64,000 nucleotides of DNA, taken from the NCBI RefSeq assembly GCF_000003855.2, contig NW_003101682.1, positions 311,178 through 375,177 of the forward strand, in the 5' to 3' direction. Every line of letters begins with the position of its first letter. Position 1 is the first letter of the stretch. This document shows, piece by piece, positions 22,801 to 33,996 of this stretch. The translations under genes and the position numbers were made by a program. The notes under the pieces are model-generated. The model had not been told where the DNA came from. It saw only the letters and a list, made by a program, of their open reading frames with translations, and did not search any database. The stretch comes from Blastomyces gilchristii SLH14081. Its lineage: Eukaryota > Ascomycota > Eurotiomycetes > Onygenales > Ajellomycetaceae.

Positions 22801-25691
22801 TAGTCCGTTTTGCAGTCACATCCAACAAAGCAACAGGTAAAGTCCATTTTGTTTTGACGATACACCATGCCTTGTACGATGGTTGGTCGATGCCATTGGT
22901 CGTCCGGCGCGTTAATAGGGCGTATAACAACCTGGAATCAGAAATTTCAATCGCTTTCAATTCCTTTATTAAATACCTCGGCAACCTCAACTACAAGGAA
23001 TCCGAGACCTATTGGAAGGAACAACTACAAGGCGCCAATCACTTGCAGTTTCCAGCTCTCCCGCATGTTGGATACCAAACCCAGGCTCAGTCACTTCTGG
23101 AAGAGTATGTCCCGCTAGGCAAGACTCTGGCATCAAGTACAAGCATCGCGACCGCCATTAGAGCAGCTTGGGCTATAGTTGCAGGGAAATATACCGCATC
23201 CAACGATGTCGTGTTTGGAGAAACCCTTACTGGGAGAAATGCACCGGTTGTGGGTATTGAAAAGATCGAAGGCCCCATGATCACCACCGTGCCCGTCCGT
23301 GTACGGTGGGACCGGAATGCGCGTGTTGATGAGTATCTGCGAAGCGTTCACGACGACAGTATACTTCGTATTCCCCATGAGCACATGGGTCTACAGCATA
23401 TCCGACGCCTGACCCCTGACGCGCGCGAAGCTTGTGAGTTGAGAACAGGTATTGTCATCCACCCAACCACAACAGAGGATGACACGAGCGTAACTGGGGA
23501 GGGGCCAGCTAATGGCTTTGTCCCAGCTGGAGACGAAGAGGCTGCTCGTGAAGCGTTAAAATTCAATACATATGCTCTCATGTTGGTTTGCTCGTTAGAT
23601 CCCAAGGGCTTCCTGGTCATGGCCAGTTTTGATTCGGCAACAATTGACGTCGGCCAGATGGACAAGGTTCTGAAGCAATTTGGACAGACTGTGCAACGAC
23701 TTTGTGAAAACCCGAATGCGCTTGTCGGCGATCTGTTGCCAATGACAGAAGACGATCTAGCGGGGATATGGCGTTTCAGCAATATCAAAAAGCCGAATAG
23801 TTTAAGTGAGGCAATCTTGGGTTACGACTATTCAAAGGCAACTGCAACTTGGATAGTTGACCCTCAAGACCCGGAACAGTTACTTCCACTTGGGGGAATA
23901 GGAGAGCTTATAATTGAGGGTCAATTCACATCATCCACTTCGTCCTATATCGACGGTACCAAATGGCTTGCTGCCGGTCATCGGGATATTCCAGGAAGGC
24001 GAGCGATGCTCTACAAAACAGGCCAGTTAGCCAAGTATAACGGAGATGGCTCGTTAGTCTTTAGAGGGAAAAAGGGCGACAATATCAAGCCTAACAAGGA
24101 AGCTAAGAAACCTGAAGCCAAAAATCAGTCGCAGATATCAACCCCAAAACAACGGAAATTGCAAAAGCTCTGGAGCCGTGTCCTTGGGATTAGCGAGGAC
24201 GAGGTTGGTCCGGACGACAGTTTCTTCGACCTTGGCGGGGACTCTATTAGCGCTATGAAATTGGTTTCTGAGGGGAGAATGGAAAATCTCGAACTGAGTG
24301 TGATGCAAATCTTCCAGAATCGTAGTTTTCGCGATATGGCGGATATTGCGAAGGAGTCGCAACAGCTTCAGAAACCTACCAAACAATATATCCCATATTC
24401 AACGCTTGATGTCTCAGATATTGATACTTTCGTTTCTGAGTGCATTCTCCCATCACTTGCAAACTCAAGCTGGGAAGTAGTAGATGTCCTGCCTGCCCGC
24501 CCTCTCCAGGAAATCGCCGTAGATGGGACCATCAACCTTCCTCGATATTCTGCACGGTACGAACTATTTTACCTGGATTCAGCAGTCAACCGTTCGCGTC
24601 TGTTCGAAAGTTGTCGGGAGATCATATCCCGCAACGAAATTCTACGGACAATTTTCGTCAAGTCCGGAGGTTCTTGCTTCGGCGTCGTAATAAAGGAGCT
24701 ACAGCTACCCCTAGTTGAATACGAAATAGACAGCGACTTAGTTGCTTTCTCCGAGCAGCTTTGCAATCTTGATGTGCAGACAGTGATGCCCCTCGGAACG
24801 CCCTTCATAAAATTCTTCTTTGTTCAGTGTTCAACCGGGCAAAGTTGCCTAATCATGCGGATTTCCCATGCTCAGTATGACGAAATCTGCCTCCCAATTT
24901 TACTCCGTCAGCTTTCCGCTTTGTACGAGGGCAAGCCGGTTCCTGAGGCCATACCATTCTCTTCCTTTGTCCACCACGTCGTCCGAGAGAACATCCCGCA
25001 AAGCATCGAATACTGGCGAAACCTACTCCGAGGCTCCTCCATGTCAACTCTGCGCCCGTCAACGCCTTTGGAGAGTAAAAAGTCGATCTTTATATCCAAA
25101 CCTTTTGATATCTCAACCCGGTCCAAAGAAATCACGCTTGCCACTATCCCTTCTGCAGCATGGGCACTATGTTTGGCTCGCCGTTTGTCCGTTCGTGACG
25201 TAACATTCGGTGAAGTGGTCAGCGGCCGCAACATCGATCTCCCCAACTGTGACATTGTGATGGGACCAACTTGGCAGTATGTTCCGTTACGTGTAAAGTT
25301 CGAGCCTGGCTGGACGGCAATCGACCTTCTCAACTTCGTGCAACACCAGCACATTTCAAGCGCGCAGTTCGAAGGAATCGGCCTCAAGGAAATCGTCCGG
25401 AACTGCACAGACTGGCCCGAGACGGTGGATTGGTTTGACACTGTGGTGCACCAAGATGTTGAGCATGTCGAAAATCTAGCGTTTTTATCAGCCAATAGCC
25501 GAATGGAGACGATATATCCACACCTCGAGCCGCTTCGTGAGTGGAAGGTACAGGCCTTCCCGAAAGGAGACAGCTTATGTATCGAGATCGTCACGTTCGA
25601 GTCCTGGCGCGCGGAGGCCGACTCTATCCTCAACGAAATGGGTGACATTATCTCGCAACTAGTGACAAAACCGGATTCCGCCCTATTCTAG
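19805..25691 (+). CDS. sidD: Fusarinine/coprogen-type siderophore NRPS (SidD/NPS6 family)
   Basis: Two exons (19805-20236 and 20295-25691) give 1942 aa, close to SidD/NPS6 enzymes. The order is a short N-terminal piece, A1, T1, C1, a truncated A, T2, C2. A1 has FTSGSTGKPKGVV (about residue 376), YGPSECTV, YKTGDLVKY and a late NRPS motif with the SCKTDRKKL lysine. T1 is DLGGDSLMAMKL (about 796) and C1 has HHALYDGW (about 1000). The second A region (about 1312-1415) keeps only the late segment, including LGGIGELIIEG and YKTGQLAKY, and has lost the ATP-binding core. T2 is DLGGDSISAMKL (about 1455). C2 has a diverged HAQYDEI (about 1668). This layout is characteristic of enzymes that join N5-acyl-N5-hydroxyornithine units by ester or amide bonds. 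The acceptor at 20294 keeps the main frame; the nearer AG at 20287 would lead to a stop. Confidence 0.93.
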
Positions 25692-26348
25692 ACAGAAAAG
25701 AAGGAAGAAAGTCTTCCGCCGCGACCCTATGGAACTTTCTATCATGCCTTAGGAAATGGCTAAGATAGACACAGAGACGCTGCTGCACAGTCGCTTGGGG
25801 TTAGTCCATAGCCGTTTCCATTGGATATTTGAAATCTAGGTATGGCATAGGTGGTCAGCACGCGTGTATCTCCTCTTTCTATTTCCTCTATTTATCATGT
25901 TTCTATTTCTAAGGGGTATTTTGTTCGAATAAAGAAAAGGAAATACGAGTTTCGGGATTTGATTATGTTATGTTTTAAAAATTTACTCACAATTGTTTCC
26001 GTTTCACGCTTGTTAAAAGTCTATGATATATTTCGAGTAGCAGACCATTGAATATCACTCCATTCTATTACATTTTCCCTGTAAAGAAAGTCCTGTGAGC
26101 TGATAATAACCGACCTCCAGATGCCTGAGCTTCCAATTAACGTAGTAGAAATAGAATTCTGGGACCAAATGCAAACGGTTTAGAAACCCAAACTCGATCC
26201 ATGCCTCTACTCAATAAATTAAGACATCTCTAAGTTCCAAGCGTGCAAAACGCAATTAAACGCAAAAAAAGACGAAGAAGGGAAAAGCAGACAAGAAACA
26301 GGGTTGGGAGTATTGAGAAATAATACACATCAATAGTCTACTTAACTT
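25692..26348. other. Convergent 3' intergenic region (NRPS/RTA1)
   Basis: No gene seen. It lies between the 3' ends of the NRPS (+) and RTA1-like (-) genes and probably holds their 3' UTRs. Confidence 0.5.
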
Positions 26349-27583
26349 CTAACGACGAACGAGGCCTTGAGTCGAATTGGTATACATTTCCAGCTCTTCC
26401 TGGGGGTCATACAGTTTTCTTTTATCCCTCACGAACAACCCTTTGAAATCAAGCGGGTCCAGTATCTTCTGCAACAGGGGACGCGAATCGTTGAAAGCGC
26501 CCTCGATTGCTTCGTTTGCTCTCTCCTGCCCATCACGACCCACATACACCCGCGAGTCGATTGGGAGAATATGGCCAGGGTGGAAGATATTGAACATTGC
26601 GGTGTTAAGTAGCATCACAAGCGCCTCACAGATGAGGAAGGGATGCTCCGCTGTTCGAAATGAGTGGCCCTCCGGGACAAATGTTTCTAGAAGCAGAAGA
26701 GGTCAGCCCAGAATGACGGCAGCATGAGAGTAAAAGCAACAGTACAAACTGGAAAAAAAATATATATATATATACCTGCGATATGGTACGCAGATCGTAT
26801 AATAATGAAAACCGACGAGGTGTAAAGAGAGTACACCACCGTCATGAACCTTCTCCCCGTACCACCATCCGAGGTAACGGACCACTTTGCACGCACTTCA
26901 CGGACTCGGACATGAAATAATGTCAAAACAGCCACAAACACTGCGAACAAGGTCACCTGGATAATCATAGCAACTCGAACCAAGTTTAACCCAACTTTAA
27001 AACGAGCGGCCGTGTCGGTATCAGCACCCGCAAGTAGACCGGCACCAGCCCAGACGCATACTTCCGCCAGGACGTCAAATACGATAAACGTGCGGACGAC
27101 CCTAATCGGAGACATTGGAGCGGCGGATGGGACAAAGCTAAATAGCCGTCCGCAGATGAAATAATCTGCGCCAGCATACGTCGGCCCAGCGCCAAGAATG
27201 AACATAGTGGAGATTGTGTAGAGGGATTTCACATTCCCCTTATCAGAAGCGAGAAGCGAGCGCTGGAGAAAGCCGATTGCTGAAAATATGGCGCCTAACG
27301 TCAATGGAATTGTGAATTTCTGTGGTTTCGATGTCCTGGAAGGAGGTCAGGATGAGAAAGCCCGAGTATGTATTTTTTTTTGATCGTTGGTAGAAGGATG
27401 GTCTCACCTATACTGCAATTCATGCAATGCTGCAGAAAATGCATAGGCCGCGGTAAAGAAAATAGCCACACCTTTGTTTGGAGAGTAGTGGTATAAATCT
27501 GCGTGAGCGGGCGTTAGGAGAGAAGTAAGACCCTGCGTTGGGGTGAGTAAGTATTTACCTTCTGCTGTAAGCTCTGATGACAT
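26349..27583 (-). CDS. RTA1-like seven-transmembrane protein
   Basis: Four exons (27583-27559, 27498-27408, 27335-26776, 26686-26349) give 337 aa. The N-terminus LYHYSPNKGVA and several hydrophobic helices fit the fungal RTA1/RTM1/RSB1 family. Family-like segments include YTISTMFILGAGPTYAGADYF, AGADTDTAARFKVGLN-like and RSAYHIAGETFVPEGH-like stretches, the last created by splicing across the intron at 26687-26775. Yeast members (Rsb1, Rta1) are plasma-membrane proteins linked to sphingoid-base efflux and aminocholesterol resistance. The gene is divergent from the siderophore MFS transporter. Its intergenic region lacks an exact ATC(A/T)GATAA site, so membership of the iron regulon is inferred from position only. 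It could help export or handle amphipathic siderophore intermediates. Confidence 0.85.
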
Positions 27584-29591
27584 GGTTGCTCTAAATGATA
27601 TTGATATGAGAAAATAACTCCCGCTAGGGGTCGTAAAATAACAAGCCCTTTTGTCATTTTTAAGAAATCCTGAGAAGGTCAGAGGCCGTCCCATCCCATC
27701 GCCTTTATACCGTTCTGCCCATGGTCAAGCCCCGCGAGCAGCCCCTGACAAGAAACATAGATGCTGCGCCCATTCTCTTCACCAGGAAATTTACCACTTC
27801 TGGGGAATGTTTCGAAAATCATACTGCCATATTTCCTCGACCCACAAATGCTGATGGTTGTGTTGCGGCGTCGCCTGTTTCTGATGCTGTAGTGCGCTAT
27901 TTGCAGCGATGGCGATGTCAGAGAAAGGAGAAGCTCGATACCCGATTAGGAAATAAGCGTGGCCAAGACATCTGCGGATGCCAAGAAAGGATTGGAAATC
28001 GCCTAAACGGGAATAGCGGTCGATCATCCATTTCAGCCGCCATTGAGATGACTTGACATAGCACAACTTCAGACTTGTTCATCTATGGATGTATCTCGGA
28101 TAGGACTTATAACCAATGCAATTAACAGAGCCTGTTGTGCTTAGTTTATTAAGCCTTTCGGCACCGCTTAGGGCAGTAGCAGCAATACTGCAGAGCTGTG
28201 GCTGTTGGATTAGCAGCGATCCTTCTAATATGTGGAACAGCCAGCTGGGGCAGAGAGATATTGCAGCGCCTGAATCCACTTCAGGGCAAATGAATAAGTG
28301 AAAGGACAATCACCAGATACACCAAGCCCCATGTGTTCAAAAGGAAGTCAAGTTCATTTGACAAGGTGGGAAGCGAAACACATCTGTCCCAACCTCCACG
28401 CTGCTTTGAAGCTGACGATGGGTAACTTGAACTTGGCAAAAAGGAGGGTTAGAATAAGGGAGATGAACAGCGCAACCCCCATTTCCCAATGAAATAAATC
28501 TCTTGAAGATAAATCTTTGGATTAATTGTTGCCTATTGAAAAGCAGTAGAGGGGAATCAGCATTGATGTCTCTGAAACTACACATACAAACAAATCTACA
28601 TCTTAATACACAAGTTGTATAGGGCAGCAAGAATGAAGGGGATTGCACTATTATGTCTGTCTATAAGATAAGGGAATATATCTCAACTGCGTTGCCGTGC
28701 CACGGGGACTTATTAGCCACAAAGAGAGAATATCATAGGTATAGATTAGGAGCGAGAAACTGCTCCTATCACAGCTAAAAGGCATTCTTAGGTGCAATGC
28801 TGGCAAGGCCGCTTTCTCACACACTTCAGCGGGCGGACTTCGGGAGCAGAATCGTAGCTCCACAGGGGCGAGGGCAGCAAAGACTTCGGACGTCCTATGA
28901 CTTCTATGAGTTGCTGGTGAAATCGCGTCAAAGTAGCCGAGCCAAAAGACCTCCGAGTCGCCAAGCCCAAGAGCGTTTCTCACAAACTGCTCTCCCAAAA
29001 CTCCAAGTCGTCAATTATGAGAGCCACCAAATCGAAAGTTGTGGCACAGGAAAAAAAAAAAAAAAAAAAAAAAACCCACGGAAGAACCTCATCAGCGGGG
29101 AGCGAGACTCTTGGGATAAACCGTGGGCAGGAGGAAATACTCCAGTCTCGGGTTGGGAACGTGGATACATGTTCGTTACCCGGTATCCGATACATACGCC
29201 CAAGGGATTGATATCAACGGTATGGTATGACAATACAGATATGTATATTGTATTGTATTTAACTGTATTTTAACTCACGCTATACGAACTATATATACTA
29301 CATCAATCTTATCAATCAGCCACCTGCAAAATATGCAATGCCCTATCCTAACCACGAACAGTAACTACCCAAAAGCGAGCCATGGTCGGATCAGCAAATA
29401 GCTTGCTGTCGGAGATATCGGACCACTTCGAGCGACCTTGTTTTAAAAAGTGATTCCTCCCATCACCTACCCTACCTCTGTTGCTGAGCTGCCTCTTGAT
29501 ACAATCACCTTTCACCACCTTTCGTTTCCACGCTCCCTCTCCCTCTTCCTCCTCCTCCTTCTCCCTGTTGTAACTCCAAAGCGTTGTCACT
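27584..29591. other. Divergent RTA1/MFS intergenic region
   Basis: About 2 kb with no supported gene. It has only core GATA words (for example TTATC at 29309 and GATAAG at 28667), no exact ATC(A/T)GATAA, and a 24-nt A run at 29051-29074. It contains both promoters. Confidence 0.45.
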
Positions 29592-31536
29592 ATGCGGAGA
29601 ACTTTCCTCTCCAAGCTTCAGACTCATGCGCCTATCGAGGAGAAGCAGCATGCAAGTAGTGTAGAGGACAAGGAAATAGGTGGTGCGCTTGTAGGCCAAG
29701 CGATTACGAGCGACACCGACGAGAGTCTTTCTGCAGATGCCCAAGATGGTGTACGCAAAATCCAGGCCACCACCCAGGTCTGGAGCAGAAGACATCTCAT
29801 CTTTGCATATGTCATGTATGTTCGAACGTCCTGTCCATCCCCTCTGCCGTCTCTAACACCTCACGCCGCCATCATCGGCCCGAGGCAGGGCTAAAACGTA
29901 CATAATAATAATAGGATATGGGTTATCGCGTTTGTCGACACCATGCAGCAGGGAATGTCCAATTCTCTCCTCCCATATGTCACGAGTAGTTTTCAGCTGC
30001 ACTCGTTGACGGCTGCAACGGGGATAATGTCGAGTATCATCGGTGGTCTGATCAGGTTGCCCCTTGCGAAAGTCCTCGATATCTGGGGTCGACCGCAGGG
30101 CTTCCTAATCATGGTAGGAACGCTGACCATCGGTCTTATCATGATGGCTGCGTGTAACAACGTCCAAACCTATGCTGCTGCCCAAGTGTTCTACTGGGTC
30201 GGGTATGTATACTCTACCAGTTTTGACTGTTATTATTTTGTTAGAAGCTAATCCACCGTTCCGCGCTTTTCACAGATACAATGGGATGACTTACACAATA
30301 AGCATTTTCATTGCCGATACGTCTGCATTGAAAAACCGAGCCCTGATGTTTGCGTTTGTTTCCTCACCTTATATAGCTACTGTCTGGATTGGCGGACCGC
30401 TTGCAACTGCCTTCCTGAATGGCCCCGGCTTCAGGTGGGGATATGGTGCTTTTGCCATTATTACCCCTATCATCACTCTCCCTCTGTACGGGGTGTTTGC
30501 CTGGAACTATAAAAAAGCGAAGGATTCAGGCTTGTTGTCTGAAAAAGAACGTACCCGTACATTCTCCCAGTCGTGCAAGTATTATTTTATCGAATTCGAT
30601 GTTATCGGGATCCTTCTCTTGGCTGGCGGATTGGCTCTTTTTCTCCTCCCATTCAGCCTTTACTCTTATCAAGAAGATCGGTGGAGGTCAAGTCTGGTCA
30701 TTAGCATGATCATTATCGGTGGTCTCCTCCTCGTCGCTTTCGCACTATATGAGAAGTACCTGGCACCCGTCTGCTTCATCCCATTCGGGCTTCTTTTCGA
30801 TCGAACTGTGCTAGGCGCCTGTATTCTTGCAGGAAGCTTGTTTATTAGCTTCTTCATCTGGGACAGTTACTTCCCCTCTTTCCTCCAAGTCGTCAACAAC
30901 TTATCAATCACCCAAGCAAGCTATATCGTTAATATCTACAGTATCGGCTCCTGCTTTTGGTCCATCGTTGTAGGTATCTTGGTGCGGTGGACTGGACGCT
31001 TTAAATGGCTTGCGCTCTATTTCGGTGTGCCTCTTACTATTCTCGGCGTCGGTCTCATGATCGCCTTCCGCCAGCCGGATGTCAACATCGGATATATTAT
31101 TATGTGCCAGATTTTCATCGCTTTCGCTGGCGGAACGTTGGTGATCACAGAACAAATGGCTGCGATGGCCGCCACATCCCATCAATACGTCGCCGTCGTT
31201 CTCGCCGTTGAAGCCATGTTTGCAAGCATTGGTGGTGCGATTGGTCAAACTGTTGCTGCTGCGATCTGGACCGGAGTATTCCCCCAAAGATTGGCTGAGT
31301 ACCTACCTGAGGAGGCCAAGGCCAACGCCACTCTCATCTACGGGGACCTCAGGGTACAAAAGTCGTATCCAGTTGGAAGTCTTGAAAGGATTGCTATTAA
31401 CAGAGCCTATGGCGATGGGCAAAAATACATGCTTATCGGTGGTACCGCGATCTTGGCTGTCTCTCTTGGAGCTACCATGATGTGGAGGGATATTAAGGTT
31501 AAAGATTTCAAGCAAGTCAAGGGCCTTGTTGTTTAG
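29592..31536 (+). CDS. Siderophore-iron MFS transporter (MirB-like)
   Basis: Three exons (29592-29815, 29915-30202, 30276-31536) give 590 aa. After a hydrophilic N-terminus of about 65 residues, a series of helices consistent with the 14-helix siderophore-iron transporter (SIT) family begins. Family-like features include VDTMQQGMSNSLLPYVTSSF near the first helices, the phrase LDIWGRPQGF and YNGMTYTISIFIADTSAL, formed by splicing out 30203-30275. Late segments GGTLVITEQMAAMAATSHQ and GDGQKYMLIGGTAI follow. It most resembles MirB-type transporters that import ferric triacetylfusarinine or related hydroxamates. Lying in a cluster with the NRPS, it is probably the uptake partner of the siderophore made here. 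Substrate cannot be read from sequence. Confidence 0.92.
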
Positions 31537-32238
31537 AGCGCTCCGTGTATGTTTTTATGATATTCTGGTAAACTGCTTGCACGTCTGGTGCGCTAGCATT
31601 GCAGCACAATGCAATGCCTTTTAGCCGTTGGGCACATGGTGAGGGGTAAATTGGCCAGGGAAATGATGGAGAAATGGGAGTAAATGGACGGGGGTTTGGG
31701 AAATATCGGCGCACAGCTTTTCGGTGGCTCTGTTTTCGTTCCCTTAATTCATTAAAGTCAAGAAGAATCTATTTTCTCACTTCTGTGAATTTCTCGTCCT
31801 TTTTTAATCGCCTTTCGGGTTTCAGATAAGTTATTTTTAGTACAAGTTCGGAGTACTGTACTATGAGATAGGATAGGCGGCGCTTCACCATTGATGTCAT
31901 CCTTTCTCTCAATCGAAGTCCAACGCCCGGGTGGTAGTTGTTCCGTGGATGGGGTTCGCTACGGGAATTTCCATTTATTAAGGTTGAAAAATCCGACACC
32001 GAGCCATTATCTCTCAGTTTTATAACATGAAGGAATAACATCATCTACTTTCAATATCTTCCCCATCTCAACATCGCGGTACCTATACCTCTCTCTCTAC
32101 GGTAGAGCAATTCGTTTTCACAAATTCGGTGGCAAATTCGGACCCATACGGAGTAAATAAAGTCTAATCACATATTAATTTCTTTTTTCAAGAAAGTACC
32201 AATTAAATCCCGCAACAGGGGAATACCAAACAACAAAA
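31537..32238. other. Intergenic region upstream of the GNAT gene
   Basis: No gene seen. It contains one near-consensus site, TTCAGATAA at 31821-31829 (one mismatch to ATCAGATAA), on the GNAT strand about 410 bp before its ATG. Confidence 0.4.
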
Positions 32239-33028
32239 ATGGGTCTAATCGCTCTTCCCGCCACGATCTCCGACATCACCTCAGTCTACGATGTCTACTT
32301 TGCCGCGTTCAAGGACGACATCATCATCGAAATCCTGTACCCGCGTGGCGTGGACGCCGAGCTGCGCAAGGAACATACAGCCAAAACATTACAATGGTGG
32401 CACGGCCTCACAGTGACACATACATTGAAATGTGTAGATACCGACACTGGCAAAATTGTCGGCATGGCAGTTTGGGATGTATACTGGCGGGGGAAGACCG
32501 ATGAGGAGCGGAAGAAGCCAACCATCCCGTGGCTAGAGGGGGCAGAGAAGGAGAGGGCCGAAGCATTCCTTGGGGCTTTGTGGGAAATGAGGGAAAAGTG
32601 GTTGGGCGGGAGGAGACATGTTTGTGAGTGAAAATCCCATTCCCTTCCGCGCCGTTTAAGTACTTGTTACTGTACATCCATACGCTTTTAAGAAACACTT
32701 GTACAAACTAACCTACCCACAAGACTGCGCCCTCCTCGCAGTGCACCCAGAGCACCAACATCGCGGCATCGGGAAGCTGCTGATGGACTGGGGCCTGGAC
32801 ATCGGTGAGAAGCTGCAGTTGCCAGTGTACCTCGAATCCACTAAGGCCGGAGTGCCATTGTATACGAAGCTTGGGTTTGAGAGGCTGTCTAAGGGCGCCC
32901 TGTTGAAGGCGGAAGTGACTCACTTTTCCTCCGATATCGAGGCTCCCCTGATGGCCAAGATGCCGTCAGCGGCCCGAGGGATGATGTTTGAAGAATGGGC
33001 GCAAAAAGGATACCCGCCGTTCGGCTGA
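32239..33028 (+). CDS. GNAT-family N-acetyltransferase
   Basis: Two exons (32239-32623 and 32724-33028) give 229 aa. The acetyl-CoA-binding motif A of GNAT enzymes is clear across and after the splice: LLAVHPEHQHRGIGKLLMDW, with the R/Q-x-x-G-x-G/A-type loop HRGIGK. YLESTKAGVPLYTKLGFE forms the motif B region. It is a single GNAT domain with no targeting signal at either end. Similar stand-alone GNAT proteins are common in fungi. SidG, which acetylates fusarinine C to triacetylfusarinine C in A. fumigatus, is an acetyltransferase, so this neighbour is a candidate for the same tailoring step. The assignment rests on position, between the transporter and SidA blocks, not on sequence identity. 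Confidence 0.85.
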
Positions 33029-33520
33029 GTGTCGAGGCTCTATTTGGCTTTTTGGTGTGGCTTATTTTAGTTTACCAAGAGTGCAAGCTAGCGGGGGTTC
33101 TAAGGGACAAGCAGATCCGGTGGTTCATTTGTATATATTATTTTAACCGTAGAGTATCATGATACTTGGCATGGATTCATACACGGATTGTATGGAACAA
33201 GTACAGGCCTTTTTATCGCTGTAGTCTCTCGGTTGCGGCCCACTATGATTGGGTCAGGTGGCGGGGGAAAACTACTGTAACTACTATACAATGGAAATGC
33301 CTCAACTTTAACTTTTACCACGCGAGAAGGGCAAGAGGAATTTCCCCTGCACTCTCACGCAAGGAAGCAAGGATTTCCAGCCCCAAAGGAAAGGCGGTCT
33401 ATGAGGGGTCGGAGCGCGAGCGGAATAACGAAGAAAAGAGAATAAAAACAACACCCAAGGTCCCCAGCACGCTAGAAAACAGAAAAAGAAAATATGATAC
33501 AGCTGAGCGTTGCATTAGAG

Positions 33521-33529
33521 TTATCAGAT
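33521..33529 (-). promoter_or_regulatory. Sre1/SreA-type GATA site (ATCTGATAA on minus)
   Basis: TTATCAGAT on plus, part of an inverted pair with the site at 33561. Confidence 0.65.
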
Positions 33530-33560
33530 CCGTTGTGCAAAAACCTTGTTTTCATTTCAG

Positions 33561-33569
33561 ATCAGATAA
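33561..33569 (+). promoter_or_regulatory. Sre1/SreA-type GATA site ATCAGATAA
   Basis: Exact match, 31 bp from the opposite-facing site at 33521. The spacing and orientation resemble the pair at 19057/19100. Confidence 0.7.
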
Positions 33570-33996
33570 CGAACGAGCTGTAAGCATACGTACAGTATGA
33601 ATGTAGCTTACAAAACATCGTAACAGACAAGTAACCATGGTACAGTACATGTATTCCGCAACCCCGAGAGCGCAACGAGAGGAAACATAGCCATGGGATA
33701 GGATGAACAATATCAATAAAAGTTTACTCCTGAAAAAAAAGGGCTGATTTACTAAGTCTCCCTATCTCCTGTTCCTGCAGGCTCGAGTGATCGTGTAATT
33801 TTTGGCTAGTTTCTCGCCTTCAAAGAAACAAGACAGGTCTTGGTGGATCAGTATAATGCGACTAGGGATTGTGATAAACCAATATCCGCATATGCACATG
33901 CCAATGCTATAACTTTTTGTCCATTTTGCGACCTCAGAAAGCCAATTCAATATTATTTATACATGCGGACGTACATAATAGAAGACAATTGAGATC

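Larger units (their letters stand above)
33029..33996. promoter_or_regulatory. Promoter region of the MaoC/hydratase-2 gene
   Basis: About 1 kb between two tandem plus-strand genes with no supported ORF. It carries two exact GATA-type sites (33521 and 33561) about 430-475 bp ahead of the MaoC-protein start. Confidence 0.55.
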
